Source of the DNA: Myxocyprinus asiaticus
Taxonomy: Eukaryota; Chordata; Actinopteri; Cypriniformes; Catostomidae
Direction: 5' to 3'
Length of the DNA: 64,000 nucleotides
Assembly: GCF_019703515.2 (NCBI RefSeq)
Contig: NC_059347.1
Coordinates: 23,554,501-23,618,500 of the forward strand
Below are positions 10,672-24,045 of the stretch, piece by piece. A program made the translations under genes and the position numbers. Under the pieces are notes generated by a model, which saw nothing but the letters and a program-made list of their open reading frames with translations, was not told where the DNA came from and did not search any database. Position 1 is the stretch's first letter. Each line of letters starts with the position of its first letter.

Positions 10672-12233
10672 CAGTGCATCTGGAAAGTATTCACAGCGCT
10701 TCACTTTTTCCACATTTTGTTATGTTACAGCCTTATTCCAAAATGGATTAAATTCATTATTTTCCTCAAAATTCTACAAACAATACCCCATAATGACAAT
10801 GTGAAAGAAGTTTGTTTGAAATCTTTGCAAATGTATTAAAATGAAAAAACCGATATACTGTATTCACAGCCTTTGCTCAATACTTTGTTGAAGCAACTTT
10901 GGCACCAATTACAGCCTCAAGTCTTTTTGAGTATGATGCTACAAGCTTGGCACACCTATTTTTGGGCAGTTTTCTCATTCTTCTTTGCAGGACCTCTCAA
11001 GCTCCATCAGGTTGGATGGGGAGCGTCGGTGCACAGCCATTTTCAGATCTCTCCAGAGATGTTCAATCGGGTTCAAGTCTGGGCTCTGGCTGGGCCACTC
11101 AAGGACATTCACAGAGTTGTCCCGGAGCCACTCCTTTGTTATCTTAGCTGTGTGCTTAGGGTTGTTGTCCTGTTGGAAGATGAACCTTCACCCCAGTCTG
11201 AGGTCCAGAGCGCTCTGGAGCAGGTTTTCATCAAGGATGTCTCTATACATTGCTGAATTCATCTTTCCCTCGATCCTGACTAGTCTCCCAGTTTCTGCCG
11301 CTGAAAAACATCCCCACAGCATGATGCTGCCACCACCATGCTTCGCTGTAGGGATGGTATTGGCCAGGTGATGAGCGGTGCCTGGTTTCCTCCAGACATG
11401 ACGCTTGCCATTCAGGCCAAAGAGTTCAATCTTTGTTTCTCATGGTCTGAGAGTCCTTCAGGTGCCTTTTGGCAAACTCCAGGCGGGATGTCATGTGCCT
11501 TTTACTGAGGAGTGGCTTCCGTCTGGCCACTCTACCATACAGGCCTGATTGGTGGAGTGCTGCAGAGATGGTTGTTCTTCTGGAAGGTTCTCCTCTCTCC
11601 ACAGAGAAATGCTGGAGCTCTGTCAGAGTGACCATCGGGTTCTTGGTCACCTCCCTGACTAAGGCCCTTCTCCCCCCGATCACTCAGTTTGGCCAGGCGG
11701 CCAGCTCTAGGAAGAGTCCTGGTGGTTCCAAGGCCACTGTGCTCATTGGGACCTTCAATGCTGCAGAAATTTTTCTGTACCCTTCCCCAGATCTGTGCCT
11801 CGATGTGTCTACAGACAATTCCTTGGACTTCATGGCTTGGTTTGTGCTCTGACATGCACTGTTAACTGTGGGACCTTATATAGACAGGTGTGTGCCTTTC
11901 CAAATCATGTCCAATCAACTGAATTTACCACAGGTGGGCTCCAATCAAGTTGTAGAAACATCTCAAGGATGATCAGTGGAAACAGGATGCACCTGAGCTC
12001 AATTTTGAGTGTCATGGCAAAGGCTGTGAATACCTATGTACATGTGATTCTTTTCGTTTTTTATTTTTAATAAATTTGCAAAGATTTCAAACAACTATTT
12101 TCACGTTGTCATTATGGGGTATTGTTTGTAGAATTTCAAGGAAAATAATGAATTTAATCCATTTTGGAATAAGGCTGTAACATAACAAAATGTGGAAAAA
12201 GTGAAGCACTGTAAATACTTTCCGGATGCACTG
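10672..12233 (-). mobile_element. Tc1-type transposon with long inverted terminal repeats
   Basis: 1562-bp element flanked by TA at 10670-10671 and 12234-12235. The left end CAGTGCATCTGGAAAGTATT continues through 'CACTTTTTCCACATTTTGTTATG' and 'CCATAATGACAATGTGAAA'; the same order appears inverted at 12090-12233. The ends therefore match with few differences over well above 100 bp, much longer than in the Tc1 element at 4167. It contains a broken minus-strand transposase. Confidence 0.95.
10877..11855 (-). pseudogene. Tc1 transposase, frameshifted, first catalytic Asp region missing
   Basis: The N-terminal half is spread over two overlapping frames: residues around SEHKPSHEVQGIV (11532-11855), then GRRALVREVTKNP through [17 protein letters not shown] (11426-11683). 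The C-terminal half reads in another frame down to about 10877, with [14 protein letters not shown], the second catalytic Asp in [10 protein letters not shown] (11167-11169) and Glu in PIEHLW (11062-11064), spaced as DD34E. After TMRNK at about 11430 the sequence jumps straight to the [12 protein letters not shown] block, so the WSDET stretch that normally carries the first catalytic Asp is absent and the frame shifts. A further shift and a stop lie near 10985. Not functional. Confidence 0.88.
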
Positions 12234-12235
12234 TA

Positions 12236-15200
12236 GTTAAATACTTAGAGAAACAACATTATTTATCATTTAGTATGTGAGTTTGTTCTAGTTCTCTTAT
12301 CTGATTGGACAAGTGGCATCCCAGTGCTGATATTTAGTATAACAGCACTAGGTTATTATGTATAACAGCACTGTTAGTATCACTCTGTTTGGGGCGTTCT
12401 AGACCAGAGTATGTGAGCCTTGCAAAGTGGAAAGGTAGCAGGGACCAGAACAGAATGTAATTTTGCCTAAACCAAGTAGGTTTAGGTTTCGGGTTTGGGT
12501 TATGCATTACACTAAGAAAAACTTGTAAAAATGCTTGTTCGAAACCCCATTGTTTCTTTTTCTTCAGTGGTACACAACATGCTTTTTCTATTGAAATCAT
12601 GGTAAGGTTTAGGTTTGGGCTTAAACATTTATCATAATAATAAAAATGTTAATAACACTGTTAATTGGTTTGTTTATTTTTCTCTAGGAGTAAAGGTCAT
12701 ATGCTTTTGTACAATCCAACTAGTATGATTTCTTATTATCTTGAAATCTTGTAATATTGCTATGACTTGCCATGAAACCAGGTTGCTTTTGAAACTATTT
12801 TCTTTGGTTGATAAAAAATATATGACCTAATTGGCTCAATTTTGTCTTAAATGTAAATTACCCTATATTAATTTCTTCTGTTGGATTTGAAAATCAGCAT
12901 GGCTGTGAATACCTGAATAAGCACATATTTAGTATGACAGAACTCTTGCTTTTGAGATTATTTTGAAATAAATATCCAATATTATGAACAAGCTCGATGA
13001 AAAGTAAGCCTCAAAACTCATGCTGATGTATTGTCTTTTGACTACAAAAAACCTGTCAAACCCCACCACAAATCTCCATTAGGACAGAAGTTGGTAATGA
13101 ACAACATCTCTATCTGTTACATTCACATACACATGCACACGATAAATCAGCCATTTGAATCATTCACACAGACCAAAAAAAAAAAAAAAAGAGTCATAAA
13201 TCATAAATCTAGTTGTTCATCAAGAATCACAGACACCCGTCGCTTTTCCTCAGGCTATGTAGCATCAAAACTACCCAGGAAGTCCACCAGCAGAGCACAA
13301 GGGAAAGAAGTCTTTCATACAAAGCCTCCTGGCGAGTTTAGTCATCTGCACTTCATGGTTCACCGCTTCCATAGTAAGACAGAAGCTATTAATATGTCAA
13401 AGCATCCCAAACTTCTAACCATGCTGCTTACATGGGCACACTCTATTTACATGCCAGAGTAAAGGAATGATGAAAAAGTTTCATAAATCATTTTGGAATT
13501 TGAAAGAAATGGATCTTGATCCAATCTTAATGTCATCTATTGACAATTATGACATGAAAAATTATAGCAGATGAGGGAAATTAAGAGTGATTTCATATCT
13601 TGATAAACAGCTCAAACACATCACAAAATGTAATATCCAAGACTGAAAACATTCCTTGTTCTTTGTTGGGACATTTTCCCAAATACTACTAGTATACTGT
13701 AGCATTGGTAAATCTACTGTAACAGAATTATTAAAACATTGATTGCTGGAAACTATAAAGCATTAGTAGATGTAATAGATAAACAAATTTAAATGATTCG
13801 AGACATTTTGCTGACACGTGGCATCTCCCATCAGACATTTTTGCATCGGTTCAAGTGTGTTTACCTTCTCCTTAGCCGTGCCTGTTGAGTCAGCTGCGTG
13901 GATGACCCAGGTTTTCGTCCCGCGTTGAAACGAGGAATTAATCGTGTTTGTATAATCAGTTTCCCTCTAACATACCATTTTACTCCACTGACAGTTAGAT
14001 TTAGGGTTGGGGTTTGGGGGTACAGTTAATAAATATGCATTCCTCTTCAATGTATAAAATTTACAGCGAAAAACAAAACAAAAAAACAACTTGCTTTACA
14101 ACTTGCTTTCGGTGCCTCTCTGTAGAAATTTCACCCAGAAACAAGAGCTTGCACATGCCCATGCACTTAAAATCACTTCCCGATTTGGCCACTGGGGGTA
14201 GTGCTTTGAATTTTGGTAAACACAGATCGACTTTAGCTCAAGAAAAATCAACCTACTGTTTCCAAATTCACTGCGAAATCAGGCAGAATAAGTAGCAAGA
14301 ACAGACTTAAAGAACCTTTATAAGGAAGGACACTAGTGTTTTCCACAGTAATTTGCTCCAATCAATAAACATCTGAACATCTGGAATGTCATAATCCCCT
14401 GTGCTCCCTAATGATGTCAGGAGAACGTCTCCCTAGATTCAGCCAAAAAAATAAACATTCATCGTTAGCCACTAAATTTAATCCATCAATTACAAAAGAA
14501 CTTACGCTTTTGCAAATTGCAGCTCATGGCCAATTTGCCGCTCCCCAAATTCATCCCCAAATTTATCTCTTTTCCAATGCATATCTATTTTTTAATTGTT
14601 ATGGCTGCTGGCAACAAGATGATTTGCTTTCCTGCACAAGCATAAGCTACCCAGTCTTAGGGTTTTGCATTACATTTTGAACTCCACTGGGGACTCATGG
14701 TTGGATTTGAGGTGGGACTTATAATTTACATCAAACATTGAGGTTCTTATTGCATAATAACAACAAGTATAACATGAGTCTCAGGCTTTCTGTTGGGAGG
14801 ATTAACTAATTAAATTAAATATTTTGTTAGGGGATGGAATCCATTATATATATATATATATATATATATAAGCATTTTTGGTAAATTCCATTTATCATGA
14901 GCTACCTTCCCCCACAAAGACTTTAACTGTTGTACAAAACCAGCTCTGTTTAATTTTCAATTGACAAGGTCAGCCAGGCTTTGAACACCTCACTCATTGC
15001 CATTCTATAGCCAATAAGTGGAAACAAATAGCTTGCTTTCTTAACCTTGTTTGGGTTTCTCTGGCAATTACAAAATAATCTTTCTATGTTGCTCCCTGAC
15101 CTTTGACCTCACTTGATGCTGGAGACAGCTGCAGTAAACCTGATCTTATTTCCAGCCTTGGGACATTTTTCTTTATCAACCTTTGACCTAACATCTGAAT

Positions 15201-16064
15201 GCACATAGTTCACTCCATCACCTGAAACTTGATAAGAAATGAGGACTCATGAAGACCTGCCTACAGGCGAGGAGTTATTCATCCATCTTACTGACAGATG
15301 TCAGTCCCAGAATTCTTCGATCAACTGTCAAGATGCTGCACTGAACAAAACTCAAGGAGACATTTTGCTCTTGTGTCCACACAAACAGATTAGGGTGTAG
15401 AAAAAAAAAAAAAAAACAATTGATAAAAAACTAGTACCAAACATTCCCAAAAATAATCTAACATTTGGACCAACCATCATGATCCGAATTCCAGTGATGT
15501 AAAAATCAGATCAGAAAATGATGCACATGAAACTATTAGGGATGCACCGATTGATTGGCCGATCTTTGTCTTAAATCTATGACTGGTGATTGTGCCTAGA
15601 TTCAGAGACAATCTTTTTTTAAATTGCAGCATGCACAAAATCACATATGTACTGCTGCCCTAATGAATGAGCACTTGCTCAGCCCCTGAAGCATGACATT
15701 GTGGCCACTGCAGGGTTAGTTATTGGCAATTCTAAGCATTCACAAATTAACACTTTCAGACATGCTGTAATTCAGATGAATATACCAATTTGTTTAAAAA
15801 TGTGTATGAATTACATGTGTATGAATCAAAGTTATTATCATATACTAAAACGAAGACTAAAACTAAATGTAAAAAAAAAAAAAATCTTTGTAAAAAAAAT
15901 TAAAAAAATAACATAATTGGAAAAACTGAAACTAAACTAAAATAAAATACAAAATAATCTTGAATAAGATTTATTTTTCGTTTTTGTTGCGGTGTTTTTT
16001 AACCATTAAACCCACCATTACCGTAACAGGAAGATGCCACTAGACGGCTGTAACATCTCAGTAC
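12236..16064. other. No gene seen; AT-rich DNA with short repeat fragments
   Basis: About 3.8 kb without a recognisable gene. It holds an A-run at about 13176-13190, a (TA)n at 14844-14871, a piece resembling the end of a hAT-like repeat at 15538-15580 ('TTAGGGATGCACCGATTGAT'), and an A-rich tract with ACTAAAACT-type motifs at 15845-15950. The frame at 13031-13462 is open for 143 codons but has no recognisable domain. Confidence 0.6.
14844..14871. repeat. TA microsatellite
   Basis: Uninterrupted (TA)n, about 14 units. Confidence 0.95.
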
Positions 16065-17204
16065 ATGGATCATTCATCCAGTATTCAAAGATCACAATCA
16101 TCTGAATACAAACCAGATCAGGAACTAGAACTCCCAGCACCCATTGCTCCTGCCATCTTCCACACACCTATTCCCAGTTTTGCTGATAAATGCAAGGGTT
16201 TCTTAAGGCAATGCTCCATCTACTTCTCTCAGCAACCAGAATCATTTAAAAACAGAGACTCAAAATCAGTGTTTGTCATATCACTGCTTACCGGCAAAGC
16301 CTTAGAGTGGGCTACTGCTGTTTGGGACAATGATGACCAAATCAGAGATTCATTTTCATATTTTTCACAACAAATCCTTGCATATCCTGCTGGAGGCAGG
16401 GATGTGTCCATTCAGATTTTGCATGTACGCCAAGGCAATCAGTCTGCAGCTGATTATGCAGTGCGCTTCCGAACACTTGCTGCTCAAAGTGGCCTTGGAA
16501 CGATGAACGATGTGGCCTTAAAATCTGTGTTCCATGAAGGATTAAGCCCCATGCTACAAGCTGAACTAGCCTGTAAAGACGATTCCCTGTCATCTTACAT
16601 CACGTTAGCCATAAAAATAGACAATTTGCTGTGCAATATTCCACGTGCCAAGCTGCCATCAGTAAGCCCTGAAGTCATGGATTCCACTAAGGCTGAACCT
16701 GTTGAAGCGATGCAAATTTGACAGACCAAGGTCTCTATTGAGGAATGTTCTCGACGATTACAGGAACGACTGTGTTTTTACTGTGGTCAACCTGGTCATC
16801 GCTGCATCTCGTGCCCCAGTAAACTCAACACTGCTGACTCATGTGGATATAAAGTAAGTGTAACTTCGTTTGCTGCCATCACAAACCAAAATTGCACCCT
16901 TCCAGTAACACTGCATTGTGCTAACCAGACGTACTCTGTTAGAGCGTTGATTGACTCTGGATCTGCTGTTAATCTCATTCATTGTAAACTGGTCCAAGAA
17001 TTCAACATACCCTCTGTGCCCTGTTCTCCGCCCATTCACATAACTGCAGTAGACAATGGACCCATTGGAAAAGGGCACATCACACATCAAACAGTGCCTG
17101 TAAAGTTTCAAGTGGGTTTATTTCATTTTGAAAAATGTATCCTGCATGTCATTTCCTCTCCACACCATCCCATTATCCTAGGCTATCCATGGCTTTCACT
17201 GTAA
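16065..17204 (+). pseudogene. Ty3/gypsy gag and protease region, two in-frame stops
   Basis: Structural (gag) part of an LTR retrotransposon. From ATG 16065 the frame is open for 218 codons with capsid-type motifs FLRQCSIYF and SLLTGKALEWATAVW, characteristic of the Ty3/gypsy (Sushi-like) gag from which mammalian PEG10/RTL genes derive. TGA at 16719-16721 interrupts it, but the same frame continues into a CCHC zinc knuckle, CFYCGQPGHRCISC (16773-16814), then an aspartic protease with DSG in LIDSGSAVNLI (Asp codon 16953-16955), and stops at TAA 17202-17204. After that TAA the same frame carries on into pol, so gag and pol were apparently one reading frame. The element is dead because of these stops. 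Confidence 0.9.
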
Positions 17205-19568
<2,364 letters not shown>

Positions 19569-19624
19569 CAGTCGTTAACAGTAACAAAAATTTCATATCA
19601 GAAATGAGTCATGTTATTGCTTGC

Positions 19625-19856
19625 ATTTGAAGCAGGAAGTTTTACACCCAATCACAATAATGATGTTAACAAATAAATCAGACCATGCACAGGCAATTTA
19701 GTGATATCCCCACAGTTGTGGTCTTGACCGGTCTTGAGATAAAATCCTGAGTCCTCTTTGTCTGAGACCAAGACAAGACCGAATAAAAATATGGTCGATT
19801 CGGACCTTCAAAAAGTGGTCTCGAGACCAAGACAGATCTCGAGTACTACAACACTG
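19625..19856. mobile_element. 3' end of a hAT-like element, copy of the right end at 43057-43288
   Basis: From 'TTTGAAGCAGGAAGTTTTACA' to the terminal GAGTACTACAACACTG the sequence matches 43057-43288 almost base for base, with small differences including GACCGAGAC to GACCAAGAC changes. Only the right end is present; the left side abuts the truncated gypsy fragment across about 55 bp of unassigned sequence. Confidence 0.85.
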
Positions 19857-20246
19857 ATGTCAAGCAAAGAGGTAGTGAGTTTGAAGGTAGGCCTTAAAAT
19901 ACATCCACAGGTACACCTCCAATTGACTCCAATTAGCCTATCAGAAGCTAAATGGCTATTTGCCTAAAGGCTTGACTTTATTTTCTAGACTTTTCTAAGC
20001 TGCTTAAAGGCACAGTTAACTTAGTGTATGTAAACTTCTGACCCACTGGAATTGTGATATAGTCAATTAAAAGTGAAACAATCAGTCTGTAAACAATTGT
20101 TGGAAAAATTACTTGTGTCATGCACAAAGTAGATATCCTAAACAACTTGCCAAAACTAGTTTGCTAATAAGAAATCTGTGGAGTGGTTAAAAAATGAGTT
20201 TTAATGACTTCAACCCAACTGTATTTAAACTACTGACTTCAACTAT
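19857..20246. mobile_element. Right terminal region of a Tdr1/Sleeping Beauty-type Tc1 element
   Basis: Recognisable from the family: 'GGTAGGCCTTAAAATACATC', 'CACAGGTACACCTCCAATTG', then the inner direct repeat 'TTAGTGTATGTAAACTTCTG', 'CAATTGTTGGAAAAATTACT' and the outer end 'CTGACTTCAACT'. This is the transposase-binding right inverted repeat plus adjoining 3' non-coding sequence. It begins exactly where the hAT end stops. The left end and transposase are not here. Confidence 0.88.
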
Positions 20247-23200
20247 ATATATTAAACAGTATATAGACTTTGCTCAGTGTGAAAGTGAACTACAGGGGAA
20301 ATACTGTCAGTTGTGTGCAATTTAAGTGTGTTTAAGTCTAGTGCCAATTAATGGAGGTGGGTCAGGCCTAAATGGCTGCTGTACATGCTTACTGGATTGC
20401 CCATCGCCCTGCTAAAACACTTTTAATGCTCACCACCATGAAGCAGTATCACAAACACTCACACACATGGCCACAAGGTGCTTTCCCAAACACACACATA
20501 CCCCCAAACACCTGACCTGGAAAACATAAGACAGCTAACCCAAGGTGACCCAAGGAAATGCTGGGGTAGGCCCAATTAATTGGACTTTTTGCTCAGGCTC
20601 CGTCTCCCCCAATTGTCTAAATCCGCCGGACACATGATTAATGTGTACACTGGTGAATGGAAAATATTTTTAACCCCATAAAAGTCAACCAAGGGTAAAG
20701 TGGGTGTATGCTTATGATGGCACTATGTCAGACTACCCTATTAGTTACGATGGGTTGCTAGTGTGTGTATGAGTGTTATGTATATGTGTGTGGGCATGCA
20801 TTGAATGAGTATGTCTGAGTGTGTTGGTGTGAGGTGGAGGGATATAGGGTATTTTGGATAAACAGTCTGTGCAAGGACATTATTTTTTAAAATCCTGGTT
20901 ACTGGAGGCTTAATGGTAACACTGAATGGCATTAAAGTGAAGTGGTATTACTGCAATTGTGCTGAGGTTCAAAAGTTCACATCCAGGTCTTGCCCACTGA
21001 ACCCAGGTGGCCACTGAAAATAGTACAGCTTAGATAAGCCCAATAACCTTCTTTTTGCCAAATATTCATGCCTGGTGGCTGGGCTTTGAATACTTAGAGG
21101 CAGCGGGAATAGTCTGTTGAAGTTTGACCCACACCAGGATGGTCTTACTGCAACGCTGTGTGCAGTGACCTAGCTATTGAAGTCAAAAAGAGCTGTGACA
21201 CTTATCAGAGTACATTCACATAGATAAGTGTGAACACTCAAAGCCCTATTTTACACTCAACTGTCCTTGGAAAAACATTTTTTAAATAGGTCCATTATAA
21301 CATTAAAGGGATATTTCACCCAAAGATGAAAATTATTTACACACTCCTGTGTCGTTCCAAAACAGTATTACTTTCCTTCTTATGCAGAACACAAAAGGAT
21401 AATTTGTAATGATCTGTCTTGACAACCAGAGGAAAGACCCCAAAGTGCTTAGAAAATCACTTAAGTCATGTGCATGTTTGATAAAGAAAGCTCATTTTTG
21501 CTGTGAGCAGTAGTGTTCTTTTCATGTTGCCAAGTGCCTCACCAGATTGTGTTTACATTTTCACATAGAGTAATTCCATGCAACTAAATTTTCATGGAAT
21601 AACTCCAAAGGGCCAAAAAAAAAAAAAAAAAAAAAAAAAATCCTGCAGGAACCGATTACGTCAGGGGACAGAGGGCGGGATAATGTTTCGTTACCATGGT
21701 AAAGCTTTCCCAAACAACAACAGTACCTACCATCTGCAGGCAAGTAGTACTTCCTCTATAACAACAATAAAAAAAAAAGCACAAAATTATCAGACATCAA
21801 AAGCATTCAGGTAACACTACGAAACGAGTGCTCTACTTGTGATATGGTATTTACGAAGATCTGAGAAAAACTAGAGAGATCACAAAGGAAAGAAATACGC
21901 TACAAGAATGAAGAAACAGCACGAAATGATGAATGGCGCCTTTAATCGAACAACTGACCGAATCATAAACAAATTGAAAAACACTTAAGGGTGTACAGGG
22001 ACCATAAGATGAACATAAGCAAAAACGACAGTGGATGGAGAAACAGTGTTTTGGACTTGGACACCGACCAGCCTGCTAACTAACCGGGGCATTGAATTCA
22101 GCCAGTAATGCTTGTGATAAACAGTGAATCACCGGTGTCCTCTGCAGCTAATCTCAATAAGTTGTTATATTTGCCAAATTTATTAGCTTTTCTTACACTG
22201 TTGTCATCTTACTTTGTGCATTGTTTTGTTCTGTAAGGGGATTTTTGACCAGCTACTCACTAAGTTTGGAAGATCGCGGCTATCTGTTAGTAAGTAAAAT
22301 GGTGGGATTTTCAATAATAGTATATTCTATGGCAAAAATCCAAATACAACCATTTGCTACAGCAATTTTAATAATGGTTCCACTGTAACAATTTACAGAA
22401 CTTAGGAAGTTAAGCCATAGTTCATACAATATAATGGAATTACATAACCTGTTGTCTTTAGGGTGGATGTCGTCTCTGACAATCTTGTTGAGCAATGTAA
22501 TAACGATGTATTTCATTAATCCGTATGTTTAAATATGTCCACAAAAACAATAGTAAAAGCTGCATACATACATACTGTGACAAGGCATGTTTGTTTATGT
22601 TTGTGGTAGTCACGTGAAACTAGTAACCCATTACGTCACCGTTCGGCTCTCAGGTCAGTGTAAAAGCGTGGCCAGTTTACGATCCAGATTGCCCCAGCCG
22701 TGAACCAGCGGAATACAGGCTCGGCACAAGAACCATCGCAGTTTTGATGGAAAAGGGCTATCACAGAACAAGATGAGGTAATGAGAGTGAGAGAAAGCAA
22801 AACAGAGTGGTGGGAGAGAAAGAAACTTTCTGTAGAGCTTTGTAATTGTCACCATAACAAATGTGGTAAATTATTTGGCTTCTTTTGTAAACAGAGAGGT
22901 TTGCACAGTCATGCTTTAGATTTGTGTCTGCTCATGAAAGCAGAACATGCATAAATAAGGTGCCTCTGAAAACTTTTCTTATGAGCTAAACTAATGCCAT
23001 TCCATAGAGAGAAACCATTCTCAGAGATCTTTAGCCATAACCGCACTCCCCACAGACATATTACTACACATTGGCTGGTTCTCAGTTTCCAAACTTGTGT
23101 GCAGTTAGGGCATTTTTTGACTATTGAAAAACAGGCTGTTAACAGCATTCTGAGTGTGCTAGTGCAGAGACAGAAGTAGGTGCTATGAGTGATGTCTACT

Positions 23201-23543
23201 GAGGGAATAAAACATCTATCATTGATTTACTGAGATTAATAGAGTGTGGAATAAAATTCCAAAGGGACAAAAATGAATTTCCTACATTTGTGTCATAGAA
23301 AAATCTGATGTGGGTGTTGATGTGTATATGTTTGTGTTTCTACTTGGTAATTCCATCTAGTGTCCATTTAGGACAAATGACACACATGAAAAATTCAATG
23401 TGGTGGAATAGCAATGCCATGCTGTTAAACCAGCAAACCATAAAAATTCCTGGTGGGGACAACAGCACACAAGCACCCCATGCTGGGAACAGGCATCCAA
23501 AACACAACATATAGCTTATTGGTGGCCAGCTAAGCTAGGTACT
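20247..23543. other. No gene seen; dispersed repeat, A-run and hairpin
   Basis: About 3.3 kb of non-coding DNA. It includes one copy of the cyprinid dispersed repeat at 21304-21410, a 26-bp A-run at 21615-21640, and an imperfect hairpin at 21568-21606 (GAGTAATTCCATG against TCATGGAATAACTC, 11-base loop). No coding domain is recognisable. Confidence 0.6.
21304..21410 (+). repeat. Dispersed 'TTCACCCAAAGATGAAAATT' repeat
   Basis: Begins 'AAAGGGATATTTCACCCAAAG' and continues with GTGTCGTTCCAAAAC and CAGAACACAAAAGGA, the order seen in a very common short interspersed repeat of cyprinid genomes. Further copies in this window are at 29985-30186 and 55795-55927 (both inverted), with shorter pieces at 60023-60060 and 61935-61977. 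Confidence 0.75.
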
Positions 23544-24045
23544 GTACATAGCAGGGCAGACTATTGCGACGAGGAGGAGGGTGTAGCACACGCGTGCCGT
23601 AAGGATGCTCGCCCGGTGCTGAATCGTCCTAATCAGCTGGGAGGGGGATAAGGATGAGCCAGAGATGCCAGATGAAGGGAGAAAGAAACACATGTCTGTG
23701 TGTGTGCATCTATGTTTCATTGTACTTTTTAAATTTGAGTTAAAAATTAAAGTTTGGTTGATTGTTCACTCCGGTTTCTGCTTCCTCCTTGGTAGGGAAG
23801 GCAGAGTCTGCCACAGTGGTGCCAAAATCCGGAATAGGAGGAAGACGTGCCATCAGAAAAGCCCTCGCCACTGGGAAGGGTCGCAACGCCAAGGAGGTAT
23901 GATACGGTGGTACTGGAGTGGTTCGCCCAAAGGCAGGGGAGCTCGCTGCCATCCACCAGGAAGTGGAGGAGCCGCTGCCGGTCGCTAGAGGGCAGAGGAG
24001 CTGCTACTGTCCACCAGGGGGACACTTTGACCCTGTGAACTTGAA
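23544..24045 (+). mobile_element. Candidate gypsy/ERV-type LTR with primer binding site and leader
   Basis: The stretch looks like an LTR reading left to right: an A/T segment with AAATTAAAGTTT at about 23744-23756 as polyadenylation region, then a U5-like part ending CCACA at 23815, followed one base later by TGGTGCCAAAATCCGG (23817-23832), which has the TGG start and form of a tRNA-complementary primer binding site. Leader-like sequence rich in GGAGGAGC and GCAGAGGAGC follows to about 24045. No second LTR or gag was found, so this is at most a 5' remnant. The left boundary is a guess. Confidence 0.5.

Noticed and set aside
13031..13462. 143-codon plus-strand frame as host exon
   Set aside because: No domain, no splice-site pattern, contains a poly-Lys stretch from an A-run; not supported.
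16065..16721. Domesticated RTL/PEG10-like host gene
   Set aside because: The frame ends in a premature stop and is followed in the same frame by zinc knuckle, protease and decayed pol, so it is an element remnant, not a maintained host gene.
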